Assembly: GCF_017052585.1 (NCBI RefSeq)
Contig: NZ_JAFFHZ010000002.1
Span: forward strand, 434,001 to 498,000
Source: Paenibacillus apiarius
Lineage (GTDB): Bacteria > Bacillota > Bacilli > Paenibacillales > Paenibacillaceae
Reading direction: 5' to 3'
DNA length: 64,000 nt
Shown here: piece after piece, positions 8,748 to 17,166 of the stretch
Layout of the letters: every line of letters starts with the position of its first letter
How positions within the stretch are numbered: position 1 is the first letter of the stretch
Position numbers and translations under genes: made by a program
Notes under the pieces: model-generated
Database searches by the model: none
What the model was told of the DNA's origin: nothing
What the model saw: only the letters and a program-made list of their open reading frames with translations

Positions 8748-11700
8748 TCATGCCAATGAACGTTCTATCGCCTTCATGACGGCTCGCAGCGGCTCTGGAT
8801 CATAATCGGTTCGGGATGCATCCGCCAGCCGGTCGGCATATACGCGCACAGCGGCAGTAAGATCGGAATGAAGCGACCGGACCGTATCCGTAAGATGGCG
8901 CGCAATATGCTCAACAAACCGTTCCCGGTGCTCCTGGACAGCTAATGTTACAGCTTGCAGGGCGCGTTCCTCCAATGACTGCCGCAGCATATCGCGTCCC
9001 CCGCCTTCAAAGAATGCTTTGCTGCTGCGGAAGAAGCTGCGGAGCCAGCGTGTCGTCATGTCCTTCAGCCAGTCTCCCTCCGTCACATCTGGCGTTGGCC
9101 AAGACGGCAACGATTCGTCGGCCACAGCAAAGCCCGGCAAACATTCCTCCACTATGCCGGCCAGCCGCATACGGTGGCTCGCCGCAAGCCGCTTCGCAGA
9201 TTGTTCCAATCTCAATGTTGTCGCGTAGAGCTCATTCGTCAGTTCCTTCATAAATGATCGGGACCATTCCAAGTAGCAACGCTCCAGGGCCATATCGATG
9301 TTCTGTTCATCCTTGCGCAAGGAGGCTGGATTGAATGAGTAAGCAAATCCGTCGTTGAATCGATATTGCAGGCGCTGTCGGACATGATACAGCAGCTCAT
9401 CCGCTTCCTGTTCGATGCGCTTGCGTTCATCGCGCTGCAGCCATTCATCGCACCGTTTGATCGCTTCCGCTTCTGCCGCCCGGATACGCTCCGTCTGCTT
9501 CGCCCGCTCTGATGCATCGGCATGCGCAGCGTCCCACATCGCTTTGAGCTGAGAATCCACTCTCCGCATATCATTCCGTGCCGCATCGACGCTAAGCGTG
9601 GCCAGCTCCTCGGAAGCAAATCGCATGAACGCCTCCTCGAAGGCGGCAATTCCTGACTGTTCCAACGGTCCTGTTTGTCCGCTCAGCTTCGCCTTCAACG
9701 CCTGCAGGCTCGACACCGGGAACAAGCGCGGCTCACGTATTCCGAACTCTAGCAAGCGCCCGCCCACATATTCCATGACGCTGTTCAATTCTTCGTCAGA
9801 AGCAGCGAGGTCAGCCGCATTCACGACAAAGAACATTTTATCCAGTTCAAACGCATCCTTTACCCGCCCGAGCTGGGTCAAAAATTGACGGTCCGCCTGC
9901 GAGAAAGCATGGTTGTAATAGGTGACGAACAAAATGACGTCCGCATTCTTCATATACTCAAAGGCGACTCCGGTATGGCGGGCGTTAATGGAATCCGCTC
10001 CCGGTGTATCGACGAATACGAAGCCCTGTTCCGTCAATGGGCTGTCAATAAACAAATCAATCCGTTCCACGAAGGCGGATTTCCATTCCTCTCTGACGTA
10101 CTCCCGATATTCCTCCGCGCTAACGTGCAGGGATTCGCCGAGATGCTCCCGTGCGCCCTCGTAGCCTCTCTTCACCGCTTGGATGAAGCTGTAATGCGGG
10201 CGGCCTGAAGGATGCAGCGTTTCCGGGCGGTAGCGCTCGATGGCGGTGAGCGCCTTATCCATGCTCATTGCGGATGCGTTAGCCTCGCCCATGCTTTCCA
10301 ATGCGAAGCGAAGATCAGCCAGCATCTTCGCTTCGCTCTTCATCGTGACGCGCGCCGTGCCATGCGGGTGCGCGTCCGTCGGCGCCGCAATCGTATTGAT
10401 GGCGGCGGTCGTCGGATTAGGCGAGACCGGCAAGGCGTCTCGGCCCATAAGGGCGTTCGCGAAGGAGGACTTGCCGGCGCTGAACGCCCCGAACAACGCG
10501 ACGGTGAAGCGGTTCGTATCGAGCCGCTCCGCCTTGTCGCGCAAGTCCTGCGCGAGCGGCTGGACGGCAGGAAGCCGTTCGAGCGCGTCAGCCGCGTGCT
10601 TGAGCCGCATTGCGGCTTCCAGCAGCCTGCGGCGGGCCTGGCTTGCATCCGCTGCAGGCCGCGGCGCGCGGTCTGACTCCGGCGGATGCGACAGCGCGCC
10701 GAGACCGCTTGCTAGCGCCGGGTTCACCGGTTCAGGAGAAGATGCATCAGAATTGGGCTCGCGCTCGACAAACGCCGTGTCAGGCTGTCTGAGAAGCAGA
10801 GCGTTCTCTTCTGCCTTATCGTACTCGCGCTGCGGCAGCAACGCCGCCAATCCGTCTGAGGACACCCTGCTTGCGCGCATGTTATCCCATGAGCGCAGCA
10901 AGCGCTCTGCTGTATCCCGTAGCTCACGCTCGCGTTCCGCGATGCGGCTATCCGCCTCTAATTCTGCGTCAAGCTTCGCCTTTCTGTTCCGCAGCTCGCC
11001 AGCTTGCGCGCCATACTGCACACCGAGCGCGTCCAAGTAAGGCTCCGCCTGCTTCATCACCGCCCGCCGCAGCAGCGCCTTCGCTTCCTCGCTGATGGCT
11101 CGGCTGTAGGTCAGCGTATACTCTGCCGTCCCCCATGCGCCAGGCTGAACCTCCTGCTGCAGCCATGCTTCCTTCAGCTGCGGCAGCGCCGCTTCCATCT
11201 CCGCTTGCGCAGACAGCTCATCCGCTCCCGCTTGACGAGCCAGCTCCCGCACCAGCTGGATGACGTGCACTTCCGCATTCGCGCGCAGGCCTTCCTTCCA
11301 TAAGGCCCCGAAGGCTTGCAGCCGGCGCTCTCGCTCGGCGATGGTCTTGGCGGCTGTAAAGAACAGCCCGACCTTAAATCCTGGCTTCAGCGTCTCTAAG
11401 TACGTCTGCGCCATATCGCGCGTTACTGCCGGCGTAAGATTCGCGTCGCGCAGCAGCTTCTGCACGGCCGTCTGAAACGACGCCTTAATCGCATCTGCCT
11501 GCCGCTCGGCTTCATCCAGCTGCGCTGTCAATCGAGCATGCTCCTCGCGCAAGCCCGCAACCGCTTCTGCGCCGCCCGCCTGCTCCACCCACGATCGGCG
11601 CTCATGTTCAAGCGGCTCTGACAACTGCCTCGCATGCGCTTCGATTAATTCACGCGCGGCCTGCTCTACGCCATATCTGACAAGCCGCTCCCGATCTTGA

Positions 11701-12521
11701 ACGCTCTGCCGCAAATAGCGCTCGAGCGCCATCCACTCATTAAGCGGATGGCCGGGCTCCTTCAACGTAACGAAGAAGACGGCGGCCGGATGCAGCTGCC
11801 AAGCTTCCAGAGCGCGGTTCACATCGTCTTGATACGCGGCAAAAGCAAGCTCCTGCTCCCGGTGCTTATCGATTTGATTGACGATCCACACGAGCGGCTT
11901 GCCCGCATCCGCCACTTCCTTGGCGAAGGCGAAGTTATATTCAGATTGGACGTGATTATAATCCGTCACATAAAATACGACATCAGCCAAATGCATCGCG
12001 GCTTCCGTAGCCGCCCGATGTGATTCGTCCGTGGAATCCACTCCAGGCGTATCCAGCAGGGCGACCCCATCCATAAGCCATTCCACCGTATCATATAAAA
12101 TGACCCGCTCTACCGTCTCGCCATCGCGGCATACTTCCGCCAACCGTTCTAACGGAACCGTATCGGCTGATTGAGCCTCACTGGCTGCGCTCCTGCGAAT
12201 GACCTCGGCACGGCTGTCGCCGTAGCGTACGGTCACGACATTGGCGCTGGTCGGTATGGGACTCGACGGCAGCAGGTCTCTGCCGCACAACCGATTGATA
12301 ACGGTCGATTTCCCTGCAGAGAAATGCCCGCAAAAAGTCATCATTAACGTTTGTTCCTGCCATTTCGCAAGCAGCTCCCGCATCTTCGCGCTCTGCAGCG
12401 AATCGCCGGCCCGTTCCATCGCATTTGCTGTTTCCTGTAACCATACTGCAAGCGAATCTGCGCCATCCTTTGCTGGTGCGTCTGCTGCACTCCAATGCTC
12501 GTGATTCATCTTTTTTACCAT
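8748..12521 (-). CDS. dynA: Tandem dynamin-like GTPase
   Basis: Bacterial dynamin of about 1257 aa made of two complete dynamin units in one chain, the architecture of B. subtilis DynA (YpbR), which fuses or protects membranes and helps resist membrane stress and phage. The first GTPase has G1 GHFSAGKST (about 65-73), G3 DTPGVDS and G4 NQID. The second has G1 GAFSAGKSS (near 677), G3 DTPGADS and G4-like VNAADLA. Long Ala/Glu/Arg-rich helical stalk segments follow each GTPase, and hydrophobic stretches expected to touch membrane lie in the stalks. It is slightly longer than the about 1190 residues usual for DynA. Of three close in-frame ATGs, 12521 has the best spacing from GGGGG. It is the last gene before a terminator, downstream of nth and a small unknown gene. 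Confidence 0.93.
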   Translation of the reverse strand: MVKKMNHEHWSAADAPAKDGADSLAVWLQETANAMERAGDSLQSAKMRELLAKWQEQTLMMTFCGHFSAGKSTVINRLCGRDLLPSSPIPTSANVVTVRYGDSRAEVIRRSAASEAQSADTVPLERLAEVCRDGETVERVILYDTVEWLMDGVALLDTPGVDSTDESHRAATEAAMHLADVVFYVTDYNHVQSEYNFAFAKEVADAGKPLVWIVNQIDKHREQELAFAAYQDDVNRALEAWQLHPAAVFFVTLKEPGHPLNEWMALERYLRQSVQDRERLVRYGVEQAARELIEAHARQLSEPLEHERRSWVEQAGGAEAVAGLREEHARLTAQLDEAERQADAIKASFQTAVQKLLRDANLTPAVTRDMAQTYLETLKPGFKVGLFFTAAKTIAERERRLQAFGALWKEGLRANAEVHVIQLVRELARQAGADELSAQAEMEAALPQLKEAWLQQEVQPGAWGTAEYTLTYSRAISEEAKALLRRAVMKQAEPYLDALGVQYGAQAGELRNRKAKLDAELEADSRIAERERELRDTAERLLRSWDNMRASRVSSDGLAALLPQREYDKAEENALLLRQPDTAFVEREPNSDASSPEPVNPALASGLGALSHPPESDRAPRPAADASQARRRLLEAAMRLKHAADALERLPAVQPLAQDLRDKAERLDTNRFTVALFGAFSAGKSSFANALMGRDALPVSPNPTTAAINTIAAPTDAHPHGTARVTMKSEAKMLADLRFALESMGEANASAMSMDKALTAIERYRPETLHPSGRPHYSFIQAVKRGYEGAREHLGESLHVSAEEYREYVREEWKSAFVERIDLFIDSPLTEQGFVFVDTPGADSINARHTGVAFEYMKNADVILFVTYYNHAFSQADRQFLTQLGRVKDAFELDKMFFVVNAADLAASDEELNSVMEYVGGRLLEFGIREPRLFPVSSLQALKAKLSGQTGPLEQSGIAAFEEAFMRFASEELATLSVDAARNDMRRVDSQLKAMWDAAHADASERAKQTERIRAAEAEAIKRCDEWLQRDERKRIEQEADELLYHVRQRLQYRFNDGFAYSFNPASLRKDEQNIDMALERCYLEWSRSFMKELTNELYATTLRLEQSAKRLAASHRMRLAGIVEECLPGFAVADESLPSWPTPDVTEGDWLKDMTTRWLRSFFRSSKAFFEGGGRDMLRQSLEERALQAVTLAVQEHRERFVEHIARHLTDTVRSLHSDLTAAVRVYADRLADASRTDYDPEPLRAVMKAIERSLA

Positions 12522-12547
12522 CTGCATCCCCCGATGACCATATCTAT

Positions 12548-12595
12548 AGAAAAAACCGAGTCCTCGGCTTCCTCTTTTTGCCTTTGACTCGGTTT
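12548..12595 (-). terminator. Intrinsic terminator after the small unknown gene
   Basis: On the minus strand AAACCGAGTC and GACTCGGTTT form a 10-bp stem around a 23-nt loop, with TTTTTTC after it. It begins at the stop codon of the 90-aa gene and separates it from dynA. Confidence 0.85.
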
Positions 12596-12868
12596 CTAGT
12601 GTACCATATTTTGCTGTTTGGGGAGAATGATTTCGAACTGTTCTCCGTGCTGCAGAATCGTTATGTCTTGATCTTTCACCCGCATGACCACGACATCCCG
12701 TTTTTGCCGCATGCGTTCCACATATTGCTCAGGCACCTCACCTGCTCCATATATCGTAATGCCGTCAATTTCCCGCTCTTCGTCATCTTGAAGAGGAGTT
12801 TGAATCACCTTTTCATAAATATCAGAGAACTGTTCAAAATCATTAGTATAAACTGAAATGCATTTCAT
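12596..12868 (-). CDS. Small hypothetical protein downstream of nth
   Basis: Unrecognised soluble protein of 90 aa, without a signal peptide or transmembrane segment, starting MKCISVYTNDFEQF and rich in acidic residues and Met near the end. The start at 12868 is supported by GGGAGT 8 nt upstream. The reading frame stays open further upstream but there it lies across nth in another frame, so the longer version is unlikely. It begins 26 bp after the nth stop and ends in a strong terminator, so it is probably co-transcribed with nth. The repeated pattern ITIYGAGEV then VVVMRVKDQDITIL suggests a compact alpha/beta fold. No function is assigned. Confidence 0.7.
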   Translation of the reverse strand: MKCISVYTNDFEQFSDIYEKVIQTPLQDDEEREIDGITIYGAGEVPEQYVERMRQKRDVVVMRVKDQDITILQHGEQFEIILPKQQNMVH

Positions 12869-12894
12869 CACGACCGACTCCCATCCGTATTCAT

Positions 12895-13563
12895 TTATTT
12901 TCCAGTCTTTCTCGGTTTGGTCGCTTTCATACGTGCTTTCCCCACTCGACAGCAATCGATCAGCGGGCACATTTCGCACCGCGGAGATTGCGCTTTGCAA
13001 TGATAACGTCCAAAAAAGATTAACCGATGATGCGTAATCGTCCATTCATCCCGGGGCACTTTCCGCATCAGCTTCTTCTCTACCTCCAACACGCTGTCTG
13101 CCTCATCGGCCAGCTTCAGCCGTTTCGAGACCCGCTCGACATGCGTATCCACCGCCATCGCAGGAACGCCGAACGCATTGGATACGACGACATTGGCCGT
13201 CTTCCGTCCGACTCCCGGAAGTTCCGTCAACAACGCATGCTCTTGCGGCACTTCGCCATTGTACTTGTCAATCAGCATGTGACAAAGCTTTTGAATATTT
13301 TTAGCCTTATTCCGGAACAATCCGATGCGCCGAATATCTGATTCCAATTCTTCCAGCGGAACCGCTATATAATCTTCCGGCTTTTTATATTTCTCAAATA
13401 ACGTTGCCGTCACTTTGTTCACAGTCTCATCCGTGCATTGAGCGGATAAGAGAACCGCAATCGTTAATTCGAACGGATTTGCATGATGTAACTCGCAATG
13501 CGCGTCAGGAAACATTTCCGCTATCGCATCCAATATTCGACGTACGCGCGCGCTGGTTGCCAC
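12895..13563 (-). CDS. nth: Endonuclease III
   Basis: Base-excision-repair DNA glycosylase/AP lyase that removes oxidised pyrimidines, 222 aa. Visible are the helix-hairpin-helix LPGVGRKTANVV with the catalytic Lys, the catalytic Asp in AMAVDTHVERVSKRL, and the C-terminal [4Fe-4S] motif C-x6-C-x2-C-x5-C (CKAQSPRCEMCPLIDC). In B. subtilis nth directly follows dnaD. Here it is about 20 kb away, with the envelope, leu, pro and mtn genes in between. Confidence 0.96.
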   Translation of the reverse strand: MATSARVRRILDAIAEMFPDAHCELHHANPFELTIAVLLSAQCTDETVNKVTATLFEKYKKPEDYIAVPLEELESDIRRIGLFRNKAKNIQKLCHMLIDKYNGEVPQEHALLTELPGVGRKTANVVVSNAFGVPAMAVDTHVERVSKRLKLADEADSVLEVEKKLMRKVPRDEWTITHHRLIFFGRYHCKAQSPRCEMCPLIDCCRVGKARMKATKPRKTGK

Positions 13564-13583
13564 CCTTCCCCACTCCTTTCATT

Positions 13584-13614
13584 TAAAAACCGTCTCACCC
13601 TAAGGATGAGACGG
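13584..13614 (-). terminator. Intrinsic terminator of the SLH-protein gene
   Basis: On the minus strand CCGTCTCA pairs with TGAGACGG around a 9-nt loop, followed by TTTTTAA. It lies 22 bp after the stop codon at 13636. Confidence 0.88.
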
Positions 13615-13635
13615 CTCGTTCAACCTTATTGTATT

Positions 13636-16398
13636 TTAAGATAATTTCTCGATTTCAACAACCTGATTGTTAACGAAATAAAGCATAATCTCTGTATCCT
13701 CTTTCAGGGAAGAGAGGTCAATTTTGTTACCGCTGGAGTGAATGTGCGCATTTGGATGAACTTTGAAGATGTAATTGTTTTCCGCAAGCGAACGTTTCAC
13801 ATATAACTCGCCGCTCTTGGAATCATAACGCCAAAAGCTGCGCTTCGTGCCGCTAACCAGCTTCACGACCGGCAAATCCTTCACGTCTTTGCGCACCTCG
13901 ACCCGGTCCCCCGTTTTGAGCGTGCTCAGGCTCGCAGTCGACTGATCGACTTGGATTTGCGCATTTTTGCCGACCTGGTGCACGGACAAGTTGCCTGCAT
14001 TGTCGCGTACCGTCACGACGCCTGTATTCGTATCAATCGAATCCACGCGTCCGTAAGTAACTTGCACTTGACGCACCTCAGTGATGGAGCGTCCGTCCAA
14101 TACGGCATTTACGAAGTCATTCGGCTTGATGTCTTCCAGCTTAACGCGATTGTTCTTCAAGTCATATACCGGAACCCCGCCGACATAGAACTCTTCAATC
14201 GTTGTGCCCGCGGAACGCAACCGGATGCGGTTGGCGGATGTATCGCTGGACACGACTTCGAACTGCTCCGTCTGGCGCACGGCCAGTGAAGAGATCGTAG
14301 TCTGGTCGTCCGTCAAGTAAGCGACAATCTTGTCGCCATTGTTCAGATCCGACAGCGACATATTGCTCTTGCCGTACTTCTCAACGCTAAGCGTCGTGTA
14401 CTTATATGGCAATGTCACTGATTGATCATTGGCAAGCTTCATCGTCACCGTTTTGGCAGTCGTGCTGGCAAATACGAATGTGCCCTCGAATTTATTCACG
14501 AATTGAACGAGCAAGGCATTTTTGGCCGTATACTGAATGTTCGCTTTCCGTTTGCCGTCTCTTAATTCGCTCGCAATATCATCCAGCGATACACGGTTCC
14601 CGTTATTTTCGAATCGAGTGCCTGGATTCAGGCTCAATACATAAGGGTCCTTCTTCTCATCGACGACCGTCAACAGGCTGTTCGTCTTGTCATAGTTAAG
14701 GATCGTGACGCCAATGAGCATCTCGACTTTACGATTGACCGCCGTGATACGCGACACGAGATCTTCGCTGTTCATCGTCAGCTCAACGCGGTCTCCATAT
14801 TCTCCCGCAATCAAATCGTCGAAGGACGGATTATTCATGCCTTCCATGACGATTTCGACATCGCGCGCCAACATTTTAGCTTCAAGCTTGCCGTTGTCTT
14901 TCTTCACCGTCAGGCTGGTCTTCGCATTGCCTTTCTCGTACAATGTGCCGGTAATCGTCATTTCCGCCAATTCGGTCAGCTCAATGGACTGAACAATGCT
15001 GTTTTTTACCACATAGGTGATCGTGTTGTTTTCTTTCAAATCCTTGATGCCGTTTGAAAGAATTTGATCCTTGTATCTGACGATGACGTCATCCGCTACC
15101 GTAAACGTCTCGTTGTCGCCGCTATCCGGTTGAATCGTTATCGATTTGTTGGTAGCATCAACCGACACAATCGTGCCTTTGCCCGATTTGTTCACCGGAC
15201 CCGACTTTACTTGAATTTCAATGATTTTGCGTTCGGACGTGAACGTTTCGCGTTTCATTTCGAGCACGCTGTCTGTCGTCATTTTGGAAGCGTCGATCGA
15301 ATTGCCGCTTGCATCTTTAATTACGGTCGTGTTGTCATAGAACACTTCGGTCAAATCTTCCGTTCCGTCGCTTTTCACATAAAATTTATTGTCCGAAGCG
15401 ACCACATATTTCAAGGTAGCGCGCGTCGTCTCGACTTTAGGGTCCGCATCGATTAATTCAACGTAGGAAGCAACGCCCCCTTCTCCTGCGACGCGAATCT
15501 TCGTATACAGAGCGATGTCGCTTGCCTTGATGGATTCTTCACCGTCGCCCTTGTAATACATCGTTTTGCTGTCGCGGCGGTACGTCTGTGACTTCCCGTC
15601 TTCGGTATATAGACGAATCTCCTGATCGCTTAGACTCATGGCATATCCGTAATTTTCAGCGGCATGCTGAATCGACGCAATCTTGTCCCCGCGGCTAAAA
15701 AACGTCGCGAGCTGATCGCGGGTTACTTTGCCTTGCGGTTCAAAGCGATTGCCTGCCATGCCTGTTGTCAGCTTCAAATCAACCGCCGTATTGACATAGC
15801 CGAGCGCATCCGAACTGATTTTGTTGTTATCAGCGAATGAGGTTGGATTATTTTGTGACTTCGCTTCCGCTTCTTTTCCAATTGCGCGGACCAAAATCTT
15901 CGCGACCCATTCGCGTGTCGCTTTCTCGTCGCCCCAAGGCTTCTTCGGATCCGGATTTGTCATTTCTTCTTTCTTGTCCAGCAAACCTTTCTGGAATGCA
16001 AGCACGACGTAAGGCTTGAAATAAGCGCCTACTTTGAAGTCAGCCGGCAGCGCGACCGTTTCGGTCGTATTCAACTCGCCTTCAAGTCCCATGAAGCGAA
16101 TGGCCATCGTAATCGCTTCTTGCTGTGTCACATCGTCGCCGGGACGGAACTTCCCGTTGTTTCCTTTCAGGATTCCTAATGCCGCAAGCTTATGTATATG
16201 CTTCTCAGCCCAGTGTCCAAGCTTGACGTCGCTAAACATAGGGCTGACACCGGACGCGGTCACAACTTGATTATTTGTCGTATTTCCTGATTCTGCAGCC
16301 ATTGCGATAGGCAATGAAGTCATCGTTAAAGACAAGGCTAGCAGCGCGCTTCCGATCGTTCTTGTCTTGTGCGCGCGCTTTTCATGATTTGATTTCAT
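13636..16398 (-). CDS. Secreted S-layer-homology domain protein with tandem beta-repeats
   Basis: Exported surface protein of 920 aa. A signal peptide (KTRTIGSALLALSLTMTSLPIAMAAES) is followed by three SLH modules: one with FSDVKLGHWAEKHIHKLAAL and FRPGDDVTQQEA (about 55-110), a divergent second (about 120-175), and a third ending FEPQGKVTRDQLATFF (about 180-235). SLH modules bind pyruvylated secondary cell-wall polymer. The remaining 680 residues contain at least six divergent units of about 60-90 residues, each beginning like GTIVSVDATNKSITI, GVTILNYDKTNSLLTV or GRVDSIDTNTGVVTV and ending near L..GD.V. This looks like a chain of small beta domains. The start at 16398 follows GGAAGGGG. It lies downstream of the GerMN lipoprotein and amidase genes, so a wall-surface role is likely. 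Confidence 0.9.
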   Translation of the reverse strand: MKSNHEKRAHKTRTIGSALLALSLTMTSLPIAMAAESGNTTNNQVVTASGVSPMFSDVKLGHWAEKHIHKLAALGILKGNNGKFRPGDDVTQQEAITMAIRFMGLEGELNTTETVALPADFKVGAYFKPYVVLAFQKGLLDKKEEMTNPDPKKPWGDEKATREWVAKILVRAIGKEAEAKSQNNPTSFADNNKISSDALGYVNTAVDLKLTTGMAGNRFEPQGKVTRDQLATFFSRGDKIASIQHAAENYGYAMSLSDQEIRLYTEDGKSQTYRRDSKTMYYKGDGEESIKASDIALYTKIRVAGEGGVASYVELIDADPKVETTRATLKYVVASDNKFYVKSDGTEDLTEVFYDNTTVIKDASGNSIDASKMTTDSVLEMKRETFTSERKIIEIQVKSGPVNKSGKGTIVSVDATNKSITIQPDSGDNETFTVADDVIVRYKDQILSNGIKDLKENNTITYVVKNSIVQSIELTELAEMTITGTLYEKGNAKTSLTVKKDNGKLEAKMLARDVEIVMEGMNNPSFDDLIAGEYGDRVELTMNSEDLVSRITAVNRKVEMLIGVTILNYDKTNSLLTVVDEKKDPYVLSLNPGTRFENNGNRVSLDDIASELRDGKRKANIQYTAKNALLVQFVNKFEGTFVFASTTAKTVTMKLANDQSVTLPYKYTTLSVEKYGKSNMSLSDLNNGDKIVAYLTDDQTTISSLAVRQTEQFEVVSSDTSANRIRLRSAGTTIEEFYVGGVPVYDLKNNRVKLEDIKPNDFVNAVLDGRSITEVRQVQVTYGRVDSIDTNTGVVTVRDNAGNLSVHQVGKNAQIQVDQSTASLSTLKTGDRVEVRKDVKDLPVVKLVSGTKRSFWRYDSKSGELYVKRSLAENNYIFKVHPNAHIHSSGNKIDLSSLKEDTEIMLYFVNNQVVEIEKLS

Positions 16399-16447
16399 AT
16401 TGCATCCCCTTCCACGCATAATACGTTAAGATGTTCTTTTTCGACAA

Positions 16448-16474
16448 GAACAGGGGCAATTCCTGCCCCTGTTC
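16448..16474. repeat. Perfect 11-bp inverted repeat ahead of the SLH gene
   Basis: GAACAGGGGCA and TGCCCCTGTTC form an 11-bp stem with a 5-nt loop in the 136-bp gap between the GerMN gene and the SLH gene. No T-run follows on the minus strand, so it is not a classical terminator. It may be a leader hairpin, a weak terminator or a protein-binding site. Confidence 0.7.
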
Positions 16475-16534
16475 CGCAATAATTACAGGTATTTTTTTTA
16501 GCAATGCGCCGTAATCGTTGTTATCTTCTCCAAC

Positions 16535-17101
16535 TTAGCGCTTGATCGGATGCTCCAGCGTAACGTGCCCCATAAGGCTCTCTTCCGCTTTACCGTCAAC
16601 CAAGACGTCGATCGCTTTCACTTCATCGAATTGGAACAGCGTCTTCGTTAACGCCTCAAGCGCAAACTGCTCTCCGCCCGCTCCCAAATGCCCGTCTTCC
16701 GGAATATGAACATCGATGACAAGCGTTCCGTTATCCATCTTGACTGACTTGAATTCGATTTTCTTCCATAATGGAGTGTCGTTGTCGTTCTCGGAAGATT
16801 GCAGCGCTTCGAGGACGGCTTTGTACTTCTCCTCGTCGTTTGCAAACTGAATCTTCTTCTCATACGTTTTCAATTCCATCAAATCATCGTCAGAAACGTA
16901 TACTTGAATGGATTGTTCTTGTTTATTATCCTTTTGATCGTTTGGGGCCGGCTGTTCCGCTGCCGGCTGTTCCGCTGCCGGTTGTTCTGTCGTTGGCTGT
17001 TCCGGCTGCCCCGCATTCGTAGTCGGCTTAGAGCCGCATCCGGCAACGAGCGCAATGGACAATACGACAGCGGCAATTCCCCACCATTTACGTGTTGTCA
17101 T
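16535..17101 (-). CDS. GerMN-domain lipoprotein
   Basis: Membrane-anchored lipoprotein of 188 aa. The signal peptide ends in a lipobox (ALVAGC), followed by a low-complexity Pro/Gln/Glu linker with EQPAA repeated, then a GerMN domain from about residue 65: IQVYVSDDDLMELKTYEKKI opens it and TPLWKKIEFKSVKMDNGTLVIDV is typical of the core. GerMN domains occur in B. subtilis GerM, which helps peptidoglycan assembly in sporulation, and in other wall lipoproteins. Start at the ATG (17101), 9 nt after GGAGG; a GTG one codon upstream is possible. It lies between an amidase gene and an SLH gene, supporting a wall function. Confidence 0.87.
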   Translation of the reverse strand: MTTRKWWGIAAVVLSIALVAGCGSKPTTNAGQPEQPTTEQPAAEQPAAEQPAPNDQKDNKQEQSIQVYVSDDDLMELKTYEKKIQFANDEEKYKAVLEALQSSENDNDTPLWKKIEFKSVKMDNGTLVIDVHIPEDGHLGAGGEQFALEALTKTLFQFDEVKAIDVLVDGKAEESLMGHVTLEHPIKR

Positions 17102-17166
17102 CACAATTGACCTCCTTTACACCGTTCATAACGCAGCGCAGTGAAAAAAGTTGCGTCTCCGCGGAA

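Noticed and set aside
10212..11040. Long plus-strand open frames (154 and 266 codons) across dynA
   Set aside because: They lie fully antisense to the second GTPase unit and linker of dynA, have no ribosome site, and are Ser/Arg/Ala-rich as expected for a shadow of GC-rich coding DNA.
12869..13045. N-terminal extension of the 90-aa unknown gene
   Set aside because: The added part lies over nth in another frame. A good ribosome site supports the internal start at 12868.
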